A DNA stretch of 64,000 nt from Bdellovibrio bacteriovorus (GTDB lineage: Bacteria > Bdellovibrionota > Bdellovibrionia > Bdellovibrionales > Bdellovibrionaceae), in NCBI RefSeq assembly GCF_001592735.1, contig NZ_LUKE01000001.1:1771018-1835017 (forward strand), in the 5' to 3' direction. The position numbers and the translations under genes are program-made. This document shows, piece by piece, positions 1 through 7,637 of this stretch. Each line of letters begins with the position of its first letter. The stretch's first letter is position 1. The notes beneath the pieces were generated by a model. The model was not told the origin of the DNA. It was given only the letters and a program-made list of their open reading frames with translations, and did no database searches.

Positions 1-26
1 TATGCACTCTGCGCGGCAAGGGGCGC

Positions 27-1343
27 TTAAAACTTCAAACTCTTTAAAATAGAATCGGCCTGCGCCATATTTTCCGGCGCCACGTAAATACGATCAATAA
101 TACGCGCCCCTTCATAACGTTGAAAAATTTCGGTCGTTTGATTGATCGGGGCAGGTTTTGCCCAGCGGTCGTATTGATCAACCACGTAAATCTGCAAAGC
201 ACGCTCTTCAGGTGAAGCCGTGTGATATTTCGACAAACGAGCTTTAGAGCTCGTGTGAATCACTTCAATGCCATCAGCTTCGATCGCTTTTTTAATTTTT
301 TCGGGCTGATCCGATTCGTGGGTGTTGTGCTGTTCGATTAAAACTTTAAATGGTTTTCTTTGGGCAATTCTTTGCGCCCAAGAGTTGTCCGCTTGGGTCA
401 AGTGCTCATGCAGGCGATAGTCGTTGTACTTAGAGTACTCTTTGATATCGCCAGGTAAAACGAAAGTACAGTCAGGCGAAGTCAGATAACGATTCAGCAT
501 TTCTTCGTAAATAATGCTTTTGTGATGCGAATAAACCATCAAATGCATGTGGTGGCGTGAAATCAAAAAGTCGTCGAATGAATAAAGCGCACGGCGGTTT
601 AAAGCCAAATACATTTTATTTTCACGGCGATGGAAGGTTAGATTTTGCATCAACCATGCAAGATCGATCTTACCGTAATTGGTTCCACAGAAATAACTGT
701 CGCGTTCTAAGTAATCCATGCGATCCACGTCCAGTTCACTTGAAACCAGCTGTGAAAGGATAGGGCGGAAGTCGACACCCCCGTCAATAAAGAAGTCATC
801 CGGGCAGTGCAGGGCTTTATCAATCAAACATGCAACATGAATAGGTAAAATATCTGGGAACTGACTTAAAATGGTCTCGGCAATATTGGAATCAGTGACA
901 TACTTAATCGTATAGTCTTCGTGATTCGCGCGACGATTGTGATTCATCACCGTGTGCGCTTCTTCACCGAACTTTTCTTGCTCTTTATATAACTTGATAT
1001 CCAGTTCTGACAAATGAGGCATCACTTGTTCAGTGGTGTGACTTAATGGACCGTGACCCACATCGTGAAGCAATGATCCTAAGCGCAAGACTTGGCGAAA
1101 ACGCGTTTTCACTGAAGGTTTGCTAAATGGATAAACTTTGAAAATAGAATCAAACGCCACACCGGCAAGATGGCAAACGCCCACAGAGTGTAAGTATCTA
1201 TTGTGAGTCGCCCCCGGGAAAGAAAACTCCGCATAACCTAATTGTTTGATCGCGCGCAGACGTTGAAACTCAGGCGTATCTAAGATCGCCACTTCAGCAT
1301 CAGAATAATAGACAGAACCATGTACGGGATCGCGAATTTCCAT
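27..1343 (-). CDS. HD-domain phosphohydrolase (SAMHD1/YwfO-like)
   Basis: A cytoplasmic metal-dependent phosphohydrolase of the COG1078 type, related to dNTP triphosphohydrolases. The N-terminus carries the family opening 'IRDPVHG', then 'RYLHSVGV' with His52, the HD pair at His93-Asp94 in 'LLHDVGHG', and later 'SSELDVDRMDYLERDS', which supplies the distal Asp. Length (438 aa) is normal for the family. The ATG is preceded by AGGGG at good spacing. It is transcribed away from the flagellin genes. The substrate (dNTP or another nucleotide) cannot be told from sequence; the family assignment is secure. Confidence 0.9.
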   Translation of the reverse strand: MEIRDPVHGSVYYSDAEVAILDTPEFQRLRAIKQLGYAEFSFPGATHNRYLHSVGVCHLAGVAFDSIFKVYPFSKPSVKTRFRQVLRLGSLLHDVGHGPLSHTTEQVMPHLSELDIKLYKEQEKFGEEAHTVMNHNRRANHEDYTIKYVTDSNIAETILSQFPDILPIHVACLIDKALHCPDDFFIDGGVDFRPILSQLVSSELDVDRMDYLERDSYFCGTNYGKIDLAWLMQNLTFHRRENKMYLALNRRALYSFDDFLISRHHMHLMVYSHHKSIIYEEMLNRYLTSPDCTFVLPGDIKEYSKYNDYRLHEHLTQADNSWAQRIAQRKPFKVLIEQHNTHESDQPEKIKKAIEADGIEVIHTSSKARLSKYHTASPEERALQIYVVDQYDRWAKPAPINQTTEIFQRYEGARIIDRIYVAPENMAQADSILKSLKF

Positions 1344-1497
1344 GAATTTCCCCTAGGATTTCCCCGTTTTCGCCTTTGGCAGCAGGCTTGTCAATCGGGG
1401 AGCGACTATCTGAGTCGTCTTATAAGCGATTTAAGGGGTTTTGAGGCCTGATTTGCCCGCCTTTAGCCCAGAAATGTAAAAAATTGAGACGTATCAC

Positions 1498-1524
1498 TTT
1501 AGGAATCTCACAACGAGCCGATCA
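1498..1524 (+). promoter_or_regulatory. Putative sigma-28 (FliA) promoter of the first flagellin
   Basis: TTTAGGAA at 1498-1505 is followed by 11 bases and GCCGATCA at 1517-1524. The enterobacterial FliA consensus is TAAAGTTT-N11-GCCGATAA, so the -10 matches 7 of 8 bases at exact spacing while the -35 is weak. It leaves an untranslated leader of about 80 bases ending in a strong AAGGAGGAGG site. Placement before a flagellin gene supports it. Confidence 0.6.
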
Positions 1525-1611
1525 GTACATTAAGCAACACCATATCAGGCCATGATGGCTTGACGGAGTTTCAAGGATCGAAACTCTGGAAATCTTCAAG
1601 GAGGAGGAATT

Positions 1612-2457
1612 ATGGGGTTAAGAATTAACACGAACACAGCTTCGTTGAACGCACAGAGAGTTCTGTGGGGAACGAAGATTGGTCTAGACAAGAGTATGGA
1701 AAAACTCGCGTCTGGATTCCGCATCAACCGCGCCGGTGACGATGCCGCAGGTCTAGCGATCTCTGAGAACTTAAAAGCTCAAGTTCGCGGTCTAAAGCAA
1801 GCATCACGAAATGCGCAAGACGGTATCTCTCTAGTCCAAGTGGCAGAGGGTTCAATGAATGAGATCTCTTCGATCTTAATCCGTCTCAGAGAGTTGTCTG
1901 TACAAGCAGCTTCTGACACTGTCGGACCGACAGAGCGTCAGTTCCTGAATGTAGAGTACGATCAACTGGTATCAGAGATCGACCGTATCTCAGAAGGTAC
2001 AGAGTTCAACGGAACTCAACTTCTAGCAGGTGTCGGATCTATCTTGGATTTCCAAGTTGGAACTAGAAATAATCCTGAAATTGACCGTATCTCTTTTGAT
2101 GCTTCTAAAGCAGACGCAAACTCTGCAGCATTGGGAGTGAACTTGACATCAGTTGCGGATAAAGCTTCGGCACAAAATGCCTTAGCAGCGATTGACCAAG
2201 CGATCGTGAGCGTTTCTGCGATGCGCGCCGACTTCGGTGCGATCCAAAATCGTCTTCAATCGACTGTATCAAACATCCAAGTGTCAGTTGAGAACATGTC
2301 AGCCGCGAACTCTCGTATCAGAGATGTAGACGTCGCTGAAGAGACATCTGAAATGACTAGAAATAATATCTTGTTGCAAGCGGGTACTAGTGTACTAGCA
2401 CAAGCGAACCAACAAGCGAACGTAGCCCTAGGACTCTTGAACAAGTCGTTCTCTTAA
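1612..2457 (+). CDS. fliC: Flagellin
   Basis: Filament subunit exported by the flagellar type III apparatus. The 281-aa protein opens with 'MGLRINTNTASLNAQR', includes 'SGFRINRAGDDAAGLAISE' and ends with the conserved D0 helix region 'SEMTRNNILLQAGTSVLAQANQ'. Only a short middle segment separates the D1 halves, so the variable surface domain of long flagellins is essentially absent. An exceptionally strong ribosome site AAGGAGGAGG precedes the ATG. It has a sigma-28-like promoter upstream and a terminator downstream, so it is probably monocistronic. Bdellovibrio is known to carry several flagellin paralogues; which one this is cannot be decided here. Confidence 0.96.
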   Translation: MGLRINTNTASLNAQRVLWGTKIGLDKSMEKLASGFRINRAGDDAAGLAISENLKAQVRGLKQASRNAQDGISLVQVAEGSMNEISSILIRLRELSVQAASDTVGPTERQFLNVEYDQLVSEIDRISEGTEFNGTQLLAGVGSILDFQVGTRNNPEIDRISFDASKADANSAALGVNLTSVADKASAQNALAAIDQAIVSVSAMRADFGAIQNRLQSTVSNIQVSVENMSAANSRIRDVDVAEETSEMTRNNILLQAGTSVLAQANQQANVALGLLNKSFS

Positions 2458-2465
2458 GCCGAATA

Positions 2466-2484
2466 ACTCCAGCACCGCTGGAGT
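2466..2484 (+). other. Perfect hairpin directly after the flagellin stop
   Basis: An 8-bp perfect stem (ACTCCAGC / GCTGGAGT) with a 3-base loop lies 9 bases past the stop codon and lacks a T tract. It could stabilise the abundant mRNA; the real terminator appears to be the later hairpin at 2600-2630. Confidence 0.5.
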
Positions 2485-2599
2485 CGGTTGAATGAAATGA
2501 CTTTGGTTCCCGATCTTGATTAAAAATCTTCAAGATCACCCTCAAGTGAACCCGAGGCTCTACGTGAGCGTTGACCCTATAGAATCTGTTTCCTGCGTT

Positions 2600-2631
2600 G
2601 AATCCCGTCGCTTTGACGGCGGGATTCTTTT
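2600..2631 (+). terminator. Rho-independent terminator of the first flagellin gene
   Basis: Eleven-base arms at 2600-2610 and 2617-2627 with one G-T wobble and a 6-base loop are followed by TTTTT. It ends the flagellin transcript about 145 bases after the stop. Confidence 0.8.
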
Positions 2632-3047
2632 TCAAAAGGAAAAAAGAGACAGGGAATTGACCGCGATTTTGGTTTGATATTTGTGAGGCCCCTAGAGGGT
2701 TGTTAGGTGAAGACATTGATCTTCAAGTTTTGAAATTTTGTGACTGGTGACGACGTATTTTTGTCGACGGATAAGTCTTCTTTTAGAAAAAGAGCTCTCT
2801 CTTTTTCGCTTAAATGTTTCTGTGCGCACATCTTCGCGCAAAGAAAAATTTCTTCTAAAAAATAATTTTAAAAATTAAAAAAAAATGGAAAATCTGGACT
2901 CAAAAATGTGGGCATTTTTTCCGAAAAGAAAATAGGAACTTTGTATCGCAAGTTCCAGTTTATTAATTAACAGGTGCACGGATCGCGCCTTATGCCAATG
3001 GATGGCAGTTTTCACGGAAGAAGAGGGAAATATGCAGGGAGGATAGA
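2632..3047 (+). other. Gene-free A/T-rich leader between the flagellin genes
   Basis: No convincing gene is seen. The stretch holds a very A/T-rich segment around 2845-2885 and a perfect 7-bp inverted repeat (GGAACTT at 2935-2941, AAGTTCC at 2950-2956). The second flagellin must be transcribed from here, because a terminator closes the first gene, but no clear FliA-type box was found. Confidence 0.5.
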
Positions 3048-3881
3048 ATGGGATTAAGAATTGGTACAAACGTGTCGGCGTTGAATGCACAAAAGAATCT
3101 ATACATGACACGCATTAATGCAGACCGTTCGATGGCACGATTGGCTTCTGGACAAAGAATCAATCAAGCAGCTGATGATGCCGCCGGACTTGCGATCAGC
3201 GAAAACCTCAAAGGTCAAATTAGAGGGATGAGACAAGCAAATAGAAATGCCAACGATGGTATCTCTCTTGTTCAAGTCGCTGAGGGAAGTTTGAATGAAG
3301 TTTCCAACATGCTTATTCGTTTAAGAGAGTTGGGTGTTCAAGCCGCTTCCGATACGATTGGTGAAACTGAAAGAAAATTTTTGGATGTTGAGTATCAACA
3401 GTTAAAATCAGAGATTCAACGTGTAACGGAGTCGACGAAATTTAACGGTTACGATTTACTTAACGGTACTGGCGGAATGATCGATATCCAGGTCGGCGTA
3501 AACAACGACCCTTTCCAAGATCGTATCAGCTTTAATGCGGGTGCGGCGAATTCTTCACTAGAGGCTTTGGGATTGACGGCCGAAACAGTGGGATCGAAAG
3601 AGGGAGCACAGTTGTCACTGACAACGATCGATCAGGCTTTGACTTCAGTAAATGCGATTAGAGCAAACTTCGGTGCGCTACAAAATCGTCTAGTATCAAC
3701 ATCAAATAACTTGTTGATCGCCGACGAAAACTTGTCAGCCGCGAACTCTCGAATCAGAGATACTGACGTCGCTGCAGAGACATCTGAAATGACAAGAAAT
3801 AACATCTTGTTGCAAGCAGGTGTGTCGGTCCTAGGCCAAGCCAACCAGTCACAACAATTGGCTTTGAAATTATTAGGTTAA
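3048..3881 (+). CDS. fliC: Flagellin (second paralogue)
   Basis: A 277-aa flagellin paralogue of the preceding gene: 'MGLRIGTNVSALNAQKN' at the start, 'ADDAAGLAISENLKGQIRG' in the D1 region, and 'SEMTRNNILLQAGVSVLGQAN' at the end. The central region is short, as in its neighbour. GGAGG lies just before the ATG. It has its own terminator and upstream region, so the two genes can be expressed separately. Export through the flagellar apparatus and assembly into the filament follow from family membership. Confidence 0.96.
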   Translation: MGLRIGTNVSALNAQKNLYMTRINADRSMARLASGQRINQAADDAAGLAISENLKGQIRGMRQANRNANDGISLVQVAEGSLNEVSNMLIRLRELGVQAASDTIGETERKFLDVEYQQLKSEIQRVTESTKFNGYDLLNGTGGMIDIQVGVNNDPFQDRISFNAGAANSSLEALGLTAETVGSKEGAQLSLTTIDQALTSVNAIRANFGALQNRLVSTSNNLLIADENLSAANSRIRDTDVAAETSEMTRNNILLQAGVSVLGQANQSQQLALKLLG

Positions 3882-3906
3882 TTTTTAAGTAGTACGTTGT
3901 TACTAA

Positions 3907-3935
3907 AAGGTCCCCTTAAAAAAGGGACCTTTTTC
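3907..3935 (+). terminator. Rho-independent terminator of the second flagellin gene
   Basis: AAGGTCCC at 3907-3914 pairs with GGGACCTT at 3924-3931, followed by more T residues. Confidence 0.85.
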
Positions 3936-4024
3936 TATTTTCAACAAGTTTTCACTAAGGGTCTAGCCAGCAGGATTAATAAAAAATCATTGAATTGTGA
4001 AAGCCAAAAAGGCACCTAGAGCGA

Positions 4025-5161
4025 ATGAAAATCATCGCTCTTTTTTTATGCCTTTTTGCTCTGAAAACTCAGGCGGCTTGGGATCTTAACGACGTTTCTT
4101 ATTTGATGCCTTTGCCCCAAACCATGCAAGACACGGGTTTGCTTAAAATTTCAGCAAAAGGACGAGGTGGGGACCTCATCCCCGGTATTTTAATCGATCA
4201 GATTCCTTTTTTAAGCCCGAACATCAATAAAGAAAGTGCTAAACAGGTTCTGCGCGTTTTTGGCGTTCGTATTGACCCCTGCTTTCCGTTGCCAACCCCG
4301 CAATCTTGCCAACGGCAACTTCGCATTGTGTGGCAGCCGATCGAAAAAGATTTTGATGGAAATATCCGAGCTGTCGATGCGGCTTTGCACAGTTTTTACA
4401 TTCTGACAGATAAAGAATTTAATGCGCTATTAACCGACATCGCCGTTTGGAAAAAGAATTACTCCGTGCAAACGGAATATCTTCCTTTGCAAGTTCATCC
4501 GGCATGGCAAGATCTTGGCACGCAAAGTCCTCCGCTGGCAGCGTTTCATCAAATCGTGTTAAAGTACGCCGGCAAAGAAAACCTATCCCGTGTGACAGCC
4601 ATGCTTTTACGTCGCGGCGGTTTGATGTGGACTTTCGCAGGATATGAGGTCGTCGGTGATGACTTACAAGTGTTAGAAATTCCGCGTCTTGAGGGAAAGA
4701 AATCCCAAACATTTATTAATCTGGCGTATCCCCCGGACAAGTTTTCTAACGGCGGCATCAATCCTCTTCCGCAAGGCAGTGACGTGATCAATACGCTGGT
4801 GCTGGGATCTGACCTTTTGGAGGAGCGCCACGAAGAAACTATTCGTAATGAATCCCGTGCGGCTTATCGCATGGAAAATCCCAAGGCATTCAATCCTGAA
4901 AATATGGATTGTGCCAGCTGTCACGTGGCTCAACCCGCTATTCACTGGGTTTTAAACCAAAGACCGAACCTAAAAGTGGACCAGATTTGGAATGCCGATA
5001 TTTACAAAAATCTTAGATATAATCTTGAAAACAAAAGCCCTGGCGTCGCGAACACTCGAATCATCCGTGCCTTTGGTTATTTTGATGCCGATATGGCGAT
5101 CAGCCAACGCGTGATCAACGAATCTGCCGAAGTGGCAGACTCATTGAACCAGTTAAACTAA
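4025..5161 (+). CDS. Secreted protein with a single CxxCH motif
   Basis: A 378-aa protein of unknown function. The N-terminus is a signal peptide (hydrophobic core after MKII, cleavage probably after 'TQA'). Near the C-terminus the sequence 'MDCASCHVAQ' gives Cys296-Ala-Ser-Cys299-His300, the covalent haem c attachment pattern. Two further cysteines lie near residues 90-100. No other cytochrome domain is recognised, so haem binding is only possible. The stop overlaps the stop of the converging lysR gene by three bases. Confidence 0.7.
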   Translation: MKIIALFLCLFALKTQAAWDLNDVSYLMPLPQTMQDTGLLKISAKGRGGDLIPGILIDQIPFLSPNINKESAKQVLRVFGVRIDPCFPLPTPQSCQRQLRIVWQPIEKDFDGNIRAVDAALHSFYILTDKEFNALLTDIAVWKKNYSVQTEYLPLQVHPAWQDLGTQSPPLAAFHQIVLKYAGKENLSRVTAMLLRRGGLMWTFAGYEVVGDDLQVLEIPRLEGKKSQTFINLAYPPDKFSNGGINPLPQGSDVINTLVLGSDLLEERHEETIRNESRAAYRMENPKAFNPENMDCASCHVAQPAIHWVLNQRPNLKVDQIWNADIYKNLRYNLENKSPGVANTRIIRAFGYFDADMAISQRVINESAEVADSLNQLN

Positions 5162-5928
5162 ACGTCTAAAGCTGAAGTGATATTCGTCCATAAAACAGGA
5201 TTTAAAAGCTCTGAACCGATTAATAAGACCGGCTCAGCGTCTTTCGCGCGACCGCGTTTGGCTTCGGTCGGTAGATGTCCGGTGCCCCCATTTTTTTCTA
5301 ACCAGCCACGGCGAATTGACAAAGAGTTAGAAACAAAAAGGTGCGGAAAAGACTCTAGTTCTTTTTTATTCGCTCTGCCGTATTCAAAAGTACTTAAAAC
5401 CGCAAAGTCTTTAGAAGAGTTGATCTCCTCTAGTTTTTGGAATCCCAGCTCTGCCAAGTATTTAAACTTCTGACGGCCCGGGGATTTAGAAGTAAAGATC
5501 AAATCCAAGTTGCCCGACATAAAGTTGGCTTCGAGTTCATTCAGATCAAAAATATCCAAAGTGATTTTCTTTACACCGACTTCTTCAAAACAAAGGCGCG
5601 TGGTGTTTAATGCAAAATCTGAAAGACCTTCCAGTGTTCCAATGTGCAGTTCGCCCACCACTTGATTGTTGCTGATGCCCTGAAGTTCGGTTTCTAAACG
5701 ACGAATAGATTTTTCAAAAATCTCAGACAGTTGAAACGCCACGGGGGTCCAACCTGATTTACGTTTTGCGGAACGATCTAATAATACAATCTTTAAGTCA
5801 TCTTCGATGCGTGCGATAATTCGCGAAAGTTGAGGCTGACTCAGCCCCACGTGCAATGCTGCCGCCGAAAGATTTTTAAAATGGATGGCTTTAGCAAGAA
5901 CGCTCATTTCATAATAAATTTGCTGCAT
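5158..5928 (-). CDS. LysR-family transcriptional regulator
   Basis: The first 65 residues form the LysR winged helix-turn-helix, with 'FKNLSAAALHVGLSQPQLSRIIARIE' as the recognition region, followed by a shortened effector-binding domain. At 256 aa it is about 40 residues shorter than typical members, so the C-terminal lobe may be reduced. The ATG lies 8 bases after the stop of the UbiB-like gene, suggesting it is last in the rnr operon rather than divergent from a target, which is unusual for LysR genes. Target and ligand are unknown. Confidence 0.85.
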   Translation of the reverse strand: MQQIYYEMSVLAKAIHFKNLSAAALHVGLSQPQLSRIIARIEDDLKIVLLDRSAKRKSGWTPVAFQLSEIFEKSIRRLETELQGISNNQVVGELHIGTLEGLSDFALNTTRLCFEEVGVKKITLDIFDLNELEANFMSGNLDLIFTSKSPGRQKFKYLAELGFQKLEEINSSKDFAVLSTFEYGRANKKELESFPHLFVSNSLSIRRGWLEKNGGTGHLPTEAKRGRAKDAEPVLLIGSELLNPVLWTNITSALDV

Positions 5929-5936
5929 AAATCCGC

Positions 5937-7637
5937 CTACGGTTTTCGAATATAGTTAATAAAAGCAATCATACTTACAAGCAGGGCGATGCCATAACCT
6001 ATAAAGCTCATTGTCGGCATACCCATGACGTGATTTTCCGTCGGATGAACAAAAATAAAGGACGAGCTTAAAATCAAAGATCCGATAATCAAACCCAAGA
6101 ATAACAAGTTGGCTGAACTCTCGACAGAACGCTTCAGATCTGTGACCTCGTTTAACTTTAAACGAAACGCGTGATTAGGACTGTTGATCTTGCGTAAAAA
6201 GAAATTCAGCTGACGAGGAAGCGCATTTAAAAACATTTTTGATTCGCGCGCCATTTGCGTCATGTCATTCATCATGCGCTGCGGACCGAAGTGAGTTTTG
6301 GCGATGTCTTCTGCAAACTGCAGGGAGTATTTTAAAACGTCAAAATCCGGATTGATCTTACGACCCATGCCTTCAATGGAAATAATGGATTTAAAGAACA
6401 GCATTAAATCCGGAGGAACCTGCAGATGATGGCGAGCCGCAATCCCGGCGGACTTCATTAAGACTTTGCCTAAGTTCACATTTCTTAAGGTCAACCCAAA
6501 ATAGGGGGCAATCAGCTCCCGTAAATCTTTGGCGAAAACATCAATATTCACACGGTCCGTGAACGGCGCTAAATCGACGTACTCGTAAGCCAGGCGTTCA
6601 TAGTCTTCTTTCGACATTGCCAAAAGCATATTGGCAATGGCGGCCTGGGTGCGTGTGTTTAAACGGCCCACAACGCCGAAATCAATCAGCCCGATCTTAT
6701 TGTGCGGCAATATAAAAAAATTCCCCGCGTGCAGATCGCCGTGGAAAATGCCGTCGTCAAAAACCATTTTCAGATAGGCTTTTAATCCCAAACGAATTAC
6801 TTCGTCGGTGTTAATGCCCTCTTGGCGAAGAGCTCCCTCTTGGCTTAACGGGATGCCTGGCAAGGCTTCCATGACCAGGACTCTTTCCGTCGTGTGTTGC
6901 ATGTACATCTGCGGAATCACGATATGTTCGTCAGCTTTAAAGTTTTCTTGAAAGCGGCGGATGTTATTGGCCTCAACGACAAAGTTTGTTTCGAATTCCA
7001 AGGTACGGAAGTATTCATCCACAATGCCGCGAGGGTTGTAAGGATGACTTTCCGGGATATAGGTTTCAATTAACTCCGCCAAAAGATAAAGCACGTTCAG
7101 ATCGTCGTTGATCTTTTGGATAATCCCTGGGCGTTGAACCTTAATAACGACGTGTTCGCCGGTCTTAAGCTGGGCCTTATGAACTTGCGCGATACTTGCA
7201 GATCCTAAGGGTTCAGCATCAATACTTTCAAATTTTTGATAAAGAGAGTTTCCGTATTCTTCACGTAAAACTTCTTCGATAATATTAAATGGAAGCGGCT
7301 GCACGCGATCGTGCAGCTTTTCGAATTCGTTGATGTATTCTTCAGGAACTAAATCGGGGCGGGTCGCAAGAACTTGACCTAGTTTAACAAACGTCGGTCC
7401 CAATTCCTCAAAACTCATGCGCAATCGGACGGGCATCGAAAGTTTTTCGATCTCGTCGCTGGAATTTAGGCGCTCGATGATGAATCTACCGAGCTTTACC
7501 TTTTCCGCGATTTGATGAAACCCGTGCCTTGCGAACACTCCCACGATTGTTCGCAGTCTTGCCGCGTTTTTTAGCGTTTTGCCTATCTGAGTCCCGGTCT
7601 TTAAGGCTGTCACTGTTTCTCTCCGAATTGTCGTCAT
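5937..7637 (-). CDS. UbiB/AarF-family (ABC1) atypical kinase
   Basis: A membrane-associated ABC1/ADCK-type kinase-like ATPase. Visible in order are the KxGQ motif in 'FVKLGQVLATRPD', the alanine-rich-loop equivalent 'GSASIAQVH', the catalytic 'HGDLHAGNF', the metal-binding 'IGLIDFGVVGR', and two C-terminal transmembrane helices. UbiB proteins support ubiquinone synthesis or lipid handling; the exact job here is not shown. I prefer the ATG at 7637; an in-frame TTG at 7664 would add nine residues. The gene starts about 150 bases inside rnr in another frame, with its conserved N-terminal region encoded within the overlap. Confidence 0.9.
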   Translation of the reverse strand: MTTIRRETVTALKTGTQIGKTLKNAARLRTIVGVFARHGFHQIAEKVKLGRFIIERLNSSDEIEKLSMPVRLRMSFEELGPTFVKLGQVLATRPDLVPEEYINEFEKLHDRVQPLPFNIIEEVLREEYGNSLYQKFESIDAEPLGSASIAQVHKAQLKTGEHVVIKVQRPGIIQKINDDLNVLYLLAELIETYIPESHPYNPRGIVDEYFRTLEFETNFVVEANNIRRFQENFKADEHIVIPQMYMQHTTERVLVMEALPGIPLSQEGALRQEGINTDEVIRLGLKAYLKMVFDDGIFHGDLHAGNFFILPHNKIGLIDFGVVGRLNTRTQAAIANMLLAMSKEDYERLAYEYVDLAPFTDRVNIDVFAKDLRELIAPYFGLTLRNVNLGKVLMKSAGIAARHHLQVPPDLMLFFKSIISIEGMGRKINPDFDVLKYSLQFAEDIAKTHFGPQRMMNDMTQMARESKMFLNALPRQLNFFLRKINSPNHAFRLKLNEVTDLKRSVESSANLLFLGLIIGSLILSSSFIFVHPTENHVMGMPTMSFIGYGIALLVSMIAFINYIRKP

